Assembly: GCA_020201415.1 (NCBI GenBank)
Contig: JAIVGW010000252.1
Coordinates: forward strand, 1-6,133
Length of the DNA stretch: 6,133 bases
Source of the DNA: Lentisphaerota bacterium
GTDB lineage: Bacteria; Verrucomicrobiota; Kiritimatiellia; JAAZAB01
Direction of reading: 5' to 3'
Shown here: positions 5,984-6,133 of the stretch, in pieces
Layout of the letters: each line of letters starts with the position of its first letter
Position numbering within the stretch: the first letter of the stretch is position 1
Notes under the pieces: generated by a model
Told to the model about the DNA's origin: nothing
Database searches by the model: none
The model's input: only the letters and a program-made list of their open reading frames with translations
Translations under genes and position numbers: made by a program

Positions 5984-6080
5984 GCACATTCCTGAAGCCA
6001 GTCGCCTGCAGGGTGCCGGACATTTTTTTTGATACTTGCACGATTTTCTTTAAATATAGGGGTTTTATAGCATATATATG

Positions 6081-6095
6081 TATCTGTAACAGATA
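6081..6095. promoter_or_regulatory. 15-bp perfect palindrome, operator-like
   Basis: TATCTGTAACAGATA has two exact 7-base arms around one central A, within about 140 bases of AT-rich DNA that contrasts with the GC-rich genes. A plus-strand TATAAT (6094-6099) overlaps its right end, so the site could control a gene that begins to the right of the window. No good -35 is visible at 16-18 bases, and no regulator family is recognised. Apart from this site and the promoter at 5956-5983, I see nothing else in 5950-6133. Confidence 0.35.
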
Positions 6096-6133
6096 TAATA
6101 TGCCATATTTCAGGTAATTTCGCCGAATTATTT

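Noticed and set aside
6004..6030. Plus-strand terminator ending in eight Ts (6023-6030)
   Set aside because: The GC-rich stretch before the T-run forms no good stem, and no plus-strand gene ends nearby.

Overview
The window is a compact piece of a GC-rich bacterial chromosome. It carries six protein genes, two blocks converging on a repeat-filled gap, and a small AT-rich control region at the right edge. The strongest lineage hints are the short protein with a double CxxC zinc ribbon followed by an acidic linker and coiled coil, and a tandem hairpin repeat of the kind I associate from memory with PVC bacteria (Verrucomicrobiota, Lentisphaerota, Kiritimatiellota). This placement is inference only. 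YgiQ, ThiG and the pseudouridine synthase are too widespread to place the organism.

Left block, plus strand: a YkuD/YafK-type L,D-transpeptidase-like protein (63-677) has no visible signal peptide or Shine-Dalgarno, and a perfect 11-bp inverted repeat ends one base before its ATG. A clear sigma70-type promoter (743-771) then drives a metal-dependent amidohydrolase (796-1644). A YgiQ-family radical SAM protein (1720-3471) follows after a 75-bp spacer that contains a GC hairpin and a good ribosome binding site.

Middle gap (3472-3785, 314 bp): no credible gene. It holds four direct copies and one inverted, diverged copy of a 21-bp hairpin unit (9-bp stem, 3-nt loop). The array is enclosed by 19-bp imperfect terminal inverted repeats, giving a candidate 219-bp non-autonomous or REP/BIME-like element between the convergent 3' ends of ygiQ and the pseudouridine synthase gene.

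Right block, minus strand, read from right to left: an extended -10 promoter (5956-5983) and a leader with two hairpins precede the zinc-ribbon/coiled-coil protein (5389-5868). Next come thiazole synthase thiG (4474-5280) and an RsuA/RluB/RluE-family pseudouridine synthase (3786-4505) whose start lies 32 bp inside thiG. ThiG makes the thiazole half of thiamine; its usual partners ThiS, ThiF and ThiH are not in the window and no TPP riboswitch was seen. The last ~150 bases are AT-rich, with a perfect 15-bp palindrome and no gene.

I see no clearly new multi-gene system. The most unusual material is the hairpin array with its terminal inverted repeats and the unexplained start region of the L,D-transpeptidase-like gene.
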